Positions 5,144-12,347 of a stretch of 16,655 nt of DNA are shown one piece after another (the first letter of the stretch is position 1; every line of letters starts with the position of its first letter). This DNA is from JBBRGG01 sp038240875 (GTDB lineage: Bacteria > Planctomycetota > Phycisphaerae > Phycisphaerales > UBA1924), in contig JBBRGG010000051.1 in NCBI GenBank assembly GCA_038240875.1, positions 1 through 16,655 of the forward strand, in the 5' to 3' direction. The notes below the pieces were generated by a model. That model was given only the letters and a program-made list of their open reading frames with translations. It searched no databases and had not been told where the DNA came from. The translations under genes and the position numbers were made by a program.

Positions 5144-7147
5144 ATGGCATCGTCGACGGCGTGTTGGGGCATTGAGATCGGCGCTTCTGCGATCCGTGCC
5201 ATCAAGCTTGAGGCAACTGGTGAAAGCACCGTGCGCGTGGCGGACTTTGCGGTCATCCCGCACGCCAAGCCTCTTTCGATGCCTGGCGTCGAGGTGAATG
5301 ACGTATTGCGCGTCTCACTGGGCGCATTGGTTTCGCAAGCGGACCTAAGCAAGGCTTCGCTCGCGGTATCGATTCCCGGGCAAAATGCTTTCATGCGCTT
5401 CGCAAAGCTCCCGCCTGTAGAGCCCAAGCGTGTGCCTCAAATCGTCAAGTTTGAGGCGATGCAGCAGATCCCTTCCGGGCTTGAAGAAGTCGAGTGGGAC
5501 TACCAGACGTTCGTCGCGCCGGACTCTCCCGAAGTCGAAGTCGGCATCTTCGCCGTCAAGAAAGAAGCGGTGGCGCAACGTCTCACGCTGATGCAAGACG
5601 TTGGGACGATGCCCAATTATGTGAGCCTTGGGCCCATCGCCGTCTATAACGCGCTGGCGTATGACCTTGATTTCAATATGGAGTCGCCGGGCACGGTGAT
5701 CGTTGACGTTGGCACGATGTCGACGGACTTGATCGTCGCTACGCCCGGGCGTATGTGGGGCCGCACGTTCCCTATCGGCGGTCATCAGTTCACCGAAGCC
5801 CTCGTGGCTCAGTTCCAACTGAGTTATCAAAAAGCTGAAAAGCTTAAGCGCGAAGCCGAAGACACCAAGCATGCACGCCAAGTGCTTCAGACGCTGCGTC
5901 CGGTCTTCACCGACCTTGCTCAAGACATCCAGCGGTCGATAGGCTACTTCCAGTCGATGAACAAGGATGCTCGCCTAACCCGCCTCATAGGCGTTGGCGA
6001 AACGTTTAACTTGCCGGGCCTGCGCAAGTATCTGAAGCAGCAGCTTTCGCTCGATGTGTACCGCATCGAAGAGTTCAAGAAGATCAGCATCGAAGGCGAA
6101 CGTGCCCAAGCCTTCAAGGACGCTTCGCTTGGAATGTGCACGGCGTACGGCCTTGCTCTTCAAGGCCTTGGCATGAACGCTGTTTCGTGCAATCTGATGC
6201 CCGTCACGGTGATCCGCGAATCGATGTGGAAGGACAAGATCAAGTGGTTCGGCATCGCCGCAGGCTTGGCGCTCGCGGGCAGCGGCGCGATGTTTATTCG
6301 TCCTTTGCTGGATAACTTTGCTGTCAAGGCAAGGCCCGTGGATGCGTCGATCGCGCGAACCCTGGCACAGGCGCAACAGCTGAAGCAGGACGCCGAACGC
6401 GAAGGCGTGATCGGTACTGGCGATCCTGATCTTCGGGCGGCGAACGTGCTCGCGCTTGGTGCGCGCCGCGATGTGATGTCGCAGATCGACGGCGATGTTC
6501 GTGAGATGCTTGGCGCCGGAGTCTCGAAGGAAGGCGTTCCATCATATGAACTGATGAACTTGACGACGTCGTATCGAAAGGGCATCGCCGAAGCCGCGGG
6601 CGGAGTTGCTGGCGATGAACAGGGTCGAGGAAGCCAGTTTGGTGGCGGGTTCGATGAAAGCACCCGCGGCGACATCGCTACTGCGACAGAATTTGATCGA
6701 GTGATTGTGCGGATGGTCGTGTCGCTCAAGAATGCTGAAGCGCCACGATTCGTGGAAGATACCATCGGCAAGTGGCTGAAGAATCACGCGAACAAGCGAC
6801 GAGAAGGGATCGAGTACACGATCTTGATTGCCAACCCGCCATTTACCGTTATACGTGGTCAAGGCGAAGAAGGCACGAATGCTGGCGGTAGAAATCCTGG
6901 AGGGCGTCAGGACAACCAGGGTCCGCAGGGAGGCCGATCAGGCCGCCCTCGCCGTGATGCGCCACCGCCTGGTTCGACGAACGAATCACTCGATGAAGCC
7001 GCTGCGGCTGGTCAGGTTGAACAATTCGCGCCACTGGTTCGCCCGGAAGTGGATACTGGTGAGTCGTACGCGACGGTGACGTTTGTTGTTGCGTTTAAGC
7101 CCAAGCCAGCCGAGGGTGATGCAGAAGCGCAGGGAGGTGCGAATTGA
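5144..7147 (+). CDS. pilM: PilM-like actin-fold ATPase fused to membrane-anchored PilN-like region
   Basis: A 667-residue protein. Residues ~8-355 form a PilM/FtsA-type actin-fold domain: phosphate-1 loop GIEIGASAIRAIKL (9-22), phosphate-2 loop VIVDVGTMSTDLIV (185-198) and adenosine-side motif LIGVGETFNLPGL (281-293). Ordinary PilM is a soluble cytoplasmic protein of about 350 residues that binds the cytoplasmic tail of PilN. Here the chain continues through one transmembrane helix (~367-386, WFGIAAGLALAGSGAMFI) into ~280 presumably periplasmic residues. These include a helical part, a possible ferredoxin-like fold (~516-570) and a Gly/Arg/Pro-rich linker (~573-612), so it looks like PilM plus a PilN equivalent. 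The start at 5144 has GGAGG four bases upstream and begins directly before the actin-fold motif. The gene overlaps the next one by four bases, implying coupled translation. Confidence 0.85.
   Translation: MASSTACWGIEIGASAIRAIKLEATGESTVRVADFAVIPHAKPLSMPGVEVNDVLRVSLGALVSQADLSKASLAVSIPGQNAFMRFAKLPPVEPKRVPQIVKFEAMQQIPSGLEEVEWDYQTFVAPDSPEVEVGIFAVKKEAVAQRLTLMQDVGTMPNYVSLGPIAVYNALAYDLDFNMESPGTVIVDVGTMSTDLIVATPGRMWGRTFPIGGHQFTEALVAQFQLSYQKAEKLKREAEDTKHARQVLQTLRPVFTDLAQDIQRSIGYFQSMNKDARLTRLIGVGETFNLPGLRKYLKQQLSLDVYRIEEFKKISIEGERAQAFKDASLGMCTAYGLALQGLGMNAVSCNLMPVTVIRESMWKDKIKWFGIAAGLALAGSGAMFIRPLLDNFAVKARPVDASIARTLAQAQQLKQDAEREGVIGTGDPDLRAANVLALGARRDVMSQIDGDVREMLGAGVSKEGVPSYELMNLTTSYRKGIAEAAGGVAGDEQGRGSQFGGGFDESTRGDIATATEFDRVIVRMVVSLKNAEAPRFVEDTIGKWLKNHANKRREGIEYTILIANPPFTVIRGQGEEGTNAGGRNPGGRQDNQGPQGGRSGRPRRDAPPPGSTNESLDEAAAAGQVEQFAPLVRPEVDTGESYATVTFVVAFKPKPAEGDAEAQGGAN
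7133..7146 (+). promoter_or_regulatory. Shine-Dalgarno fixing a TTG start inside the pilM stop
   Basis: GGAGG (7133-7137) lies six bases before TTG at 7144-7146, which overlaps the TGA stop of pilM (7145-7147). No ATG or GTG occurs nearby in this frame, and the transmembrane helix follows within about ten codons, so TTG is very likely the real start. Confidence 0.7.
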
Positions 7148-8574
7148 AGCCATTTATTGCATGGGTTAAGTTCAACTGGATTATCGTGGTCCTCTGCGTC
7201 GTTGTGCTCGCATCTCTTCCCACGGCATTCGTGTTTAGCGGTAAGTGGAACACCAAGATCAAGACCACTCAAGAAGAAGCCGCCAACAAGGAACTCAAAA
7301 AGATCCAAGCGGCAACGGTTGAGTATGTTGTCCCGACGTACGTTCCCGGCACCGAAGCAGTCAACCTTCGTGCCGAACCCAATACCATCGTGACAGCGTG
7401 GTTCAAGGAACAACGCACAAAGCTCGCAGGCGAAGCGGGCACAGTTTTGGAGCGCGCGGTCGCGTTCAATAAAGGTGCAGGCCCTGAATCGTCTGCGGTA
7501 GGGCGCTCGCCACACGCTCAGTTAGTCGATGGGCTCTTCCCAGGCGGCGCGGATCAAGTTGATAAAGTTCGCGCGTTCGAGGACGCGATTATCACGGAAA
7601 AAGGTGGCAGAGATCCGTACATCGAGTTGCTCAACAACATCGGCGCGGGCTCGCCTCCATTGGCGACGCGCGTTGCCCTAGTTTTGGACGATCTAAACAC
7701 ACGCGAGCGCGAGCGGATCACGGAGAATCGTCGCGAGCTGACCCCGGACGAACGCGAAACTCATCGCAAGGCCCTGCTAGATCGCCGCTTTGCAGAGTAT
7801 CAAGCCGCCGCTCGGAAAATCAGCGTGTACGCGGGGCCTGAGATCTTTGCGACCAGTGGCGTTGATCGCGAAGGTGGTCGTCGCAGCAACCGATTCTTTG
7901 GTGAAGGCCCAAACTACACGGGCAAACCCACGCTTCGTGATATCGATACCTTCCGCGCGGAAGAAAAGCCAATGCGGTACTTCGTTTGGCAGTGGGACTT
8001 ATGGGCCGTTTCCGATGTGCTTGATGCAGTTAAACTTGCGAACGATTCATCTGTTCGCTTGGGCAATGGCGTTGAAGGTTCTGTCGTGAAGCGCATCATC
8101 AAGATCGGCTTGATGGAGCCCGAAGGTCTTAAGTCCAGTGAAGCCGACCAAAATCAGTTCGGCATGGGTGCTCTAGATGGCGCAACAGCCTCCGACCCGA
8201 CGTCCGAAGTTCCTGGTATGGCTCCTCTGGACAAGAACGTTTCGTTCACTGGCCGCGCGATGGGCACGTGGAACCCGGTATTTGACGTTCGGCGCATCGA
8301 ACTCGAAGCCGTCGTTTCGTCGGCAAAGCTTCCTGAGTTTCTTGCGGCCATACCCCGCACCAACTTCATGACCGTGACGCAGATGACAATCGAGCCCGTT
8401 GATGTGTGGTCGCACATGCGTCTTGGATACTTCTATGGCTCGGAACACGTAGTTGAAATCAAGTTGTCGATCGAATCGGTTTGGCTCCGTGAATGGACCA
8501 AGCCGTTGATGCCAAAGTCATTCAAGGCTCGACTCGGGATCGAAGAACCACTAGCCGAGGAAGCTCCGAGCTAA
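7144..8574 (+). CDS. Bitopic PilO-like inner-membrane protein of the pilus module
   Basis: A 476-residue protein with a ten-residue cytoplasmic start, one transmembrane helix (~11-32, NWIIVVLCVVVLASLPTAFV) and a long presumably periplasmic part. A charged helical segment (~35-60) follows the membrane, as in PilO. A central region (~140-230) is rich in Arg and Glu and likely helical. The C-terminal part (~375-450) reads as alternating strands and helices (RRIELEAVVSSAKLPEFLAAI, then VVEIKLSIESVWLREW), compatible with the ferredoxin-like fold of PilO. It overlaps pilM and is probably its direct partner, much as PilO pairs with PilN. Sequence identity to classical PilO is not apparent by eye. 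The arrangement recalls the Amuc_1098-1102 pilus-like locus of Akkermansia, but I cannot align it. The assignment rests on topology, fold pattern and position. Confidence 0.6.
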   Translation: MKPFIAWVKFNWIIVVLCVVVLASLPTAFVFSGKWNTKIKTTQEEAANKELKKIQAATVEYVVPTYVPGTEAVNLRAEPNTIVTAWFKEQRTKLAGEAGTVLERAVAFNKGAGPESSAVGRSPHAQLVDGLFPGGADQVDKVRAFEDAIITEKGGRDPYIELLNNIGAGSPPLATRVALVLDDLNTRERERITENRRELTPDERETHRKALLDRRFAEYQAAARKISVYAGPEIFATSGVDREGGRRSNRFFGEGPNYTGKPTLRDIDTFRAEEKPMRYFVWQWDLWAVSDVLDAVKLANDSSVRLGNGVEGSVVKRIIKIGLMEPEGLKSSEADQNQFGMGALDGATASDPTSEVPGMAPLDKNVSFTGRAMGTWNPVFDVRRIELEAVVSSAKLPEFLAAIPRTNFMTVTQMTIEPVDVWSHMRLGYFYGSEHVVEIKLSIESVWLREWTKPLMPKSFKARLGIEEPLAEEAPS

Positions 8575-8749
8575 TTGGGCCAAGCGTATTATTTGTATCG
8601 ATTCAAAATTGTGGTACTGACATAAACGACCCGGAACGCAGCCCACGCAGCGATTATGAACGATTTTGGAGCGTACCACAAAGGTTGTATCAAACTCAGA
8701 GAACCAGACACGCGCACCAAAGCGCGACGACAGCGAGGAACACTCGACC

Positions 8750-11080
8750 ATGAAACTTAAGGGTATTCATCCCGCCGAACAGCACTTTGACAAGGTACTT
8801 GTTGGCGTGCTAGGCGTCGGCTTGTTGGGAATAGTTGCGTTCCAGTTCCTGCTCCAACCCAACATGGTCAAAGTTGGGAACAATGCGCCGGTCGCGCCCG
8901 ATAAGGCGTACGAGCCCGTCGAGCGGCAAGCTGCGGAGCTTCTTCGCAAGCTCGAAACCCGCGAGCCCAAGCTTCCTGAAAGAACGCCGGTCGGTTTGGG
9001 AGATTCGCTCTCGCAGGTGCTTTCGCCCGCACAAGTAACCCGCGGTGGCACCATCGCGATGGGCCCAACGCTTTCGCTTGAAGGTATCGAAGTCGGCATC
9101 AACACGATCGCGACCAGCGTCGGATATGGCGTGCCTACGCCTCCATCGCCCTCCGAGATCGTAACGGCTTCATTCCGCAGTTCGATCAGCCCTGTAGAAC
9201 AGATCCGCGTACCCGAATTGGCCAAGCTCCTTCCTGCTGAGCAACCATTCGACAAAGCCGCGGTTTCCATAGAAGGATCGTTCAGCGGCAGCGCCTTTAA
9301 GCAAACACTCGAAGCAGATCCCGATGGTGATGGTCCTCTTGAACCCATCCCGCTTTCCTGGTGGCGCGACGCGCAACCCCAAGTACGCTACCTTATTGAC
9401 ATCGTCGCGATCGAAGTTGAACGCGAGACGCTGCGCACGCCCGATGGCATCACGCCGCCCGCACCCGCGACAACAGTTGTGAACGTCCCACCGGGCCGAT
9501 TTGCTGGCCGTGAGTACTGGGAAAAATCCGTTCGATCACCTGGCGATGTGAGTCCTTCGCTAACAAGTCTTGAACAGCGAAGCGAAGAGATCCGCCAACC
9601 CGCATACTATGAGACGATTCAAGGCTTCGCGTGGGAAGCACCTTCCGAAGCCGTGCCGATAGAAGAGCGCGGCGACCGCGTGCGCGAGGTCGAGCGACTT
9701 CGCACTCGATTGACCCAGATCGATGCGCAACTTAAGAAACTCAATGATCAACTCCAGAACGCCCCACCTGCTGATCGTCCCGCGGCTGGTGGTGGCGGCC
9801 GCTCCGGTGGTGCCGGCAGTGGTGGCAATCAAGGCGGCGGACGTTCCGGTGGTGGTGGACGAAACCCCGGCGGCGGTCAGCGCGACAATCCCGATCCAAA
9901 CCAGCCCACAGCAAACCGAGCCGTTATCGAGCAGCAGATTCGTCGCAACGAGGCCGAACGCACCAAGGCTATTGATCGCCTCAAAGGTTTGGGCGAAGCG
10001 GTCGAAGAAACTGGTCGCGTCGTACCGAGCAATACGCCTGCAACCACCAAAACCCCTTTGCTTCTCGATGATGATGCGGTAAAGGTTTGGACGCACGACA
10101 TGAACGTCGAACCTGGCGCGGAATATCGCTATCGCATGCGTGTGGTAGTGAACAATCCGCTCTTTGGCCGTGGGCTTCAGCAGCAACAAGCAGCCGTGGG
10201 CGAGAAGAAAGTGCTCGAGAGCGCTTGGTCCGAGTGGAGTGCGCCGGTGCAGGTAGATCGCGATCGCTACTTCTTTGTCACCAGTGCCGAGGACAGCGAC
10301 CAACTTACAGGCAGGCCACGGGCGAGCGCCGAGTTGATTGTTTTCTATTACGGCTACTACCGTTCGGCAACAGTAGGCCTTGAGCCAGGCGACGCAATCA
10401 CCGCGACGGTTCGTCTTCCTGCGGGCTTGAAACTTGCGGACATGGACAAGCTTCGCGAACTCATGCCCAAAGATGAACCAACTCCTGAAGCAACGCCTGG
10501 CGCGCGGCCTAATCCACCTGGCACGAACCCAAGTGGGCCATCTGGTCCGGGCGGTCCAGGTAACTTGAGCCCAGGCGGCAGGTCCCCGTCAGGTTCGCCT
10601 AGTGATTCAGAGCTGGATCCATCACGAAATCCGGGCGGTCGCTCGCCTGGAGCAACTCGACCAGGGCCTGCAGGTGGTCCAGCAGGAAATTCGGCGGGTG
10701 GCACAGAAGCCAACAGGATTCCAGACTGGCTCAACGTTGACGCAAAGGATAAGGTCGAACTCACCGAAGACTCCGTACTCCTCGACGTGGCTCGACTTGC
10801 AACCGCAACCCAAGGCGTCGGTGGCACCACGCTCACACGTTTCAAGGCGATCCTCCGCCGTGCCAGCGGCGCGCTCGATGTGCGCATTCCTGAAGACGAC
10901 CGATCAGGCAACTTGTACAAGCGGCTATCTTCATCGGTTCGCGCTGGCATCGCCGCAACTGTGGTCAAAGCTCCCGTAGTTCCCGCGAATCAGACTCCTC
11001 CGGCGGGAAATCAGCCTCCACGTGGCCCAGCCAATCGCCCGCCTGGTGGTGGTGGTGGTGGCGGTGGTGGCGGTGGCTAA
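8750..11080 (+). CDS. Large bitopic protein with Gly/Pro-rich linkers, third gene of the pilus module
   Basis: A 776-residue protein. A short cytoplasmic N-terminus is followed by one transmembrane helix (~16-35, LVGVLGVGLLGIVAFQFLL) and a presumably periplasmic remainder: a folded region (~95-300), a helix pair at ~308-338 and ~392-420 predicted coiled coil and separated by a Gly-rich hinge (~346-380), a beta-rich region (~445-560) with a fibronectin-like look (EYRYRMRVVVNNP, SAWSEWSAPV), a Pro/Gly/Ser linker (~578-655), a small folded block (~658-735) and a terminal run of eleven glycines. The start at 8750 has GAGGAA ten bases upstream; a frame extension to 8666 is unlikely. The gap to the upstream gene is 175 bases with no clear terminator, so it may share the transcript. 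I recognise no family. By position it could fill the role of PilP or a scaffold reaching toward the secretin. Confidence 0.65.
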   Translation: MKLKGIHPAEQHFDKVLVGVLGVGLLGIVAFQFLLQPNMVKVGNNAPVAPDKAYEPVERQAAELLRKLETREPKLPERTPVGLGDSLSQVLSPAQVTRGGTIAMGPTLSLEGIEVGINTIATSVGYGVPTPPSPSEIVTASFRSSISPVEQIRVPELAKLLPAEQPFDKAAVSIEGSFSGSAFKQTLEADPDGDGPLEPIPLSWWRDAQPQVRYLIDIVAIEVERETLRTPDGITPPAPATTVVNVPPGRFAGREYWEKSVRSPGDVSPSLTSLEQRSEEIRQPAYYETIQGFAWEAPSEAVPIEERGDRVREVERLRTRLTQIDAQLKKLNDQLQNAPPADRPAAGGGGRSGGAGSGGNQGGGRSGGGGRNPGGGQRDNPDPNQPTANRAVIEQQIRRNEAERTKAIDRLKGLGEAVEETGRVVPSNTPATTKTPLLLDDDAVKVWTHDMNVEPGAEYRYRMRVVVNNPLFGRGLQQQQAAVGEKKVLESAWSEWSAPVQVDRDRYFFVTSAEDSDQLTGRPRASAELIVFYYGYYRSATVGLEPGDAITATVRLPAGLKLADMDKLRELMPKDEPTPEATPGARPNPPGTNPSGPSGPGGPGNLSPGGRSPSGSPSDSELDPSRNPGGRSPGATRPGPAGGPAGNSAGGTEANRIPDWLNVDAKDKVELTEDSVLLDVARLATATQGVGGTTLTRFKAILRRASGALDVRIPEDDRSGNLYKRLSSSVRAGIAATVVKAPVVPANQTPPAGNQPPRGPANRPPGGGGGGGGGGG
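11045..11077 (+). repeat. GGT/GGC triplet repeat encoding eleven glycines
   Basis: Eleven consecutive glycine codons, mostly GGT, end the preceding gene. Slippage by whole codons would change tail length without shifting the frame. Confidence 0.85.
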
Positions 11081-11161
11081 TTTACTCTTCTGGCGGCACA
11101 CTTTATTCGCGCAGCGATACTTGCATTCTAACTAGTCCCAAGCAAGGAAGAACATCTACTC

Positions 11162-12319
11162 ATGCTCGGCCTGACTGAGCTTCTAGGTCTCCCTGAAAAT
11201 CAAGCGAAATATCGAACGCGCCTCGCAGATGCCCTGCGAGGCATTTCGTTGCGCACGAAGATAAGCTTCGATACCACGCCAGTCGCCGAAGTTAGCTGCA
11301 GCTTCATCAGCACTTTGCCAACAAACGACGATCTAACGCCACTCGAAGCGAGCCTGCTCCCGCGATTGCACGAGGTGGTTACAGAGCTCGCGACCATCGA
11401 AGGCCGAAACGTCTTCCATCCGATCGAATACGCTCGATGTACATCGTGGCTCGAAGCACGATTGCATGCTGACACGAGTTCAGCACTCGCGCGGTCGGGC
11501 GTTCGTATCACGTCCCAGCATTACACCTGTTCGCCACGCTTTGAAAGTCCTGTCGTCACAAACATCGAGGCCTCGTTTCCAGGCGCATCGTCGCCCGAGG
11601 AAATTGTTGTCGTGGGCTCGCATTACGACTCAATCGAGCTCCATGATTTTGTTCGCGATCAGCATGGCAACTGTCCCGCAGCGAATGACAATGCAACAGG
11701 GGTAGCTGCCTCGATTGCTATCGCCCATCTGCTTGCACGATCAATCAAAGCTGGCGCCAAGCCTGAACGAAGCGTGCGCATTGTCCTCTTTGCCAATGAG
11801 GAGCCGCCGTTTTTCTGGACGCGCGACATGGGGAGCGTGCGCTATGCCGATGCGTGCGCCAGCAGGCGTGAAAGGATCGTCGCGATGCTGACGCCCGAGA
11901 CGCTTGGCTGTTACAGCGACGAACCAAACACTCAACGGTTGCCACTTGGGATTGGTCGGTCTCGCGTCGGCACGCGTGGCAACTGGCTGGGCTTCTTTGG
12001 GTTGTCTGGTTCGGGTGATCTCATGCGGCAGAGCGTCGCGGCATTCCGTAATGCGTGTCTTTTGCGCTGCGTTGGTGCAGAGTTACCCGCCATCGTTCCC
12101 ATGGCTGGCGCGAGCGATCATTGGTCGTTTTGGAGGCGTGGCTACCCCTCGCTCATGATCACCGACACAGCACCATTTCGGTACAACGCCTATCACCAAT
12201 CAACCGACACGCCCGAACAGATCCACTGGCCCGCCTTTGCGCGCGCGACGGCTGGGATCTGGCACGTAGTCCGTACACTCGCTAGGATTCCTGACGCCGA
12301 GCTTTCGTTGTACACGTAA
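11162..12319 (+). CDS. M28-family zinc metallopeptidase, apparently cytoplasmic
   Basis: A 385-residue protein with the two-zinc site of M28 aminopeptidases in order: His154 (GSHYDS), Asp176 (AANDNATG), Glu213-Glu214 (ANEEPPFF), Glu246 (TPETLGCYSD) and His345 (YHQSTDT). Supporting blocks are GVAASIAIAHLLA after the Asp, RDMGSVRYA after the Glu pair, and GASDHWSFWRRGYPSLMITDTAPFRY before the last ligand. The family removes N-terminal residues from peptides. No signal peptide or membrane helix is seen; the first ~75 residues are a helical extension of unknown role, so the enzyme is probably cytoplasmic. ATG at 11162 has AAGGAAG about eleven bases upstream, a rather long spacing. It lies 81 bases after the pilus module but a metabolic link is not evident. 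The next gene converges on it with 28 bases between stop codons. Confidence 0.9.
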   Translation: MLGLTELLGLPENQAKYRTRLADALRGISLRTKISFDTTPVAEVSCSFISTLPTNDDLTPLEASLLPRLHEVVTELATIEGRNVFHPIEYARCTSWLEARLHADTSSALARSGVRITSQHYTCSPRFESPVVTNIEASFPGASSPEEIVVVGSHYDSIELHDFVRDQHGNCPAANDNATGVAASIAIAHLLARSIKAGAKPERSVRIVLFANEEPPFFWTRDMGSVRYADACASRRERIVAMLTPETLGCYSDEPNTQRLPLGIGRSRVGTRGNWLGFFGLSGSGDLMRQSVAAFRNACLLRCVGAELPAIVPMAGASDHWSFWRRGYPSLMITDTAPFRYNAYHQSTDTPEQIHWPAFARATAGIWHVVRTLARIPDAELSLYT

Positions 12320-12347
12320 TCATCACGTGATTGATTCAAGTCGCGCC

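Noticed and set aside
6160..6771. 203-codon minus-strand frame opposite pilM
   Set aside because: Ser/Pro/Ala-rich composition typical of an antisense frame; pilM on the other strand shows clear family motifs and operon context.
9560..10303. 247-codon minus-strand frame opposite the 776-residue protein gene
   Set aside because: It spans the Gly-rich repeats of the true gene, giving runs of Thr and Ala, and has no domain or start signal.
10357..10968. 203-codon minus-strand frame opposite the linker region
   Set aside because: Its Pro/Gly/Ser-rich sequence mirrors the proline/glycine linker of the real gene and shows nothing independent.
12322..12331. 10-bp palindrome ATCACGTGAT between convergent genes as a bidirectional terminator
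   Set aside because: It has no loop or flanking T-run; too short to be called a terminator.
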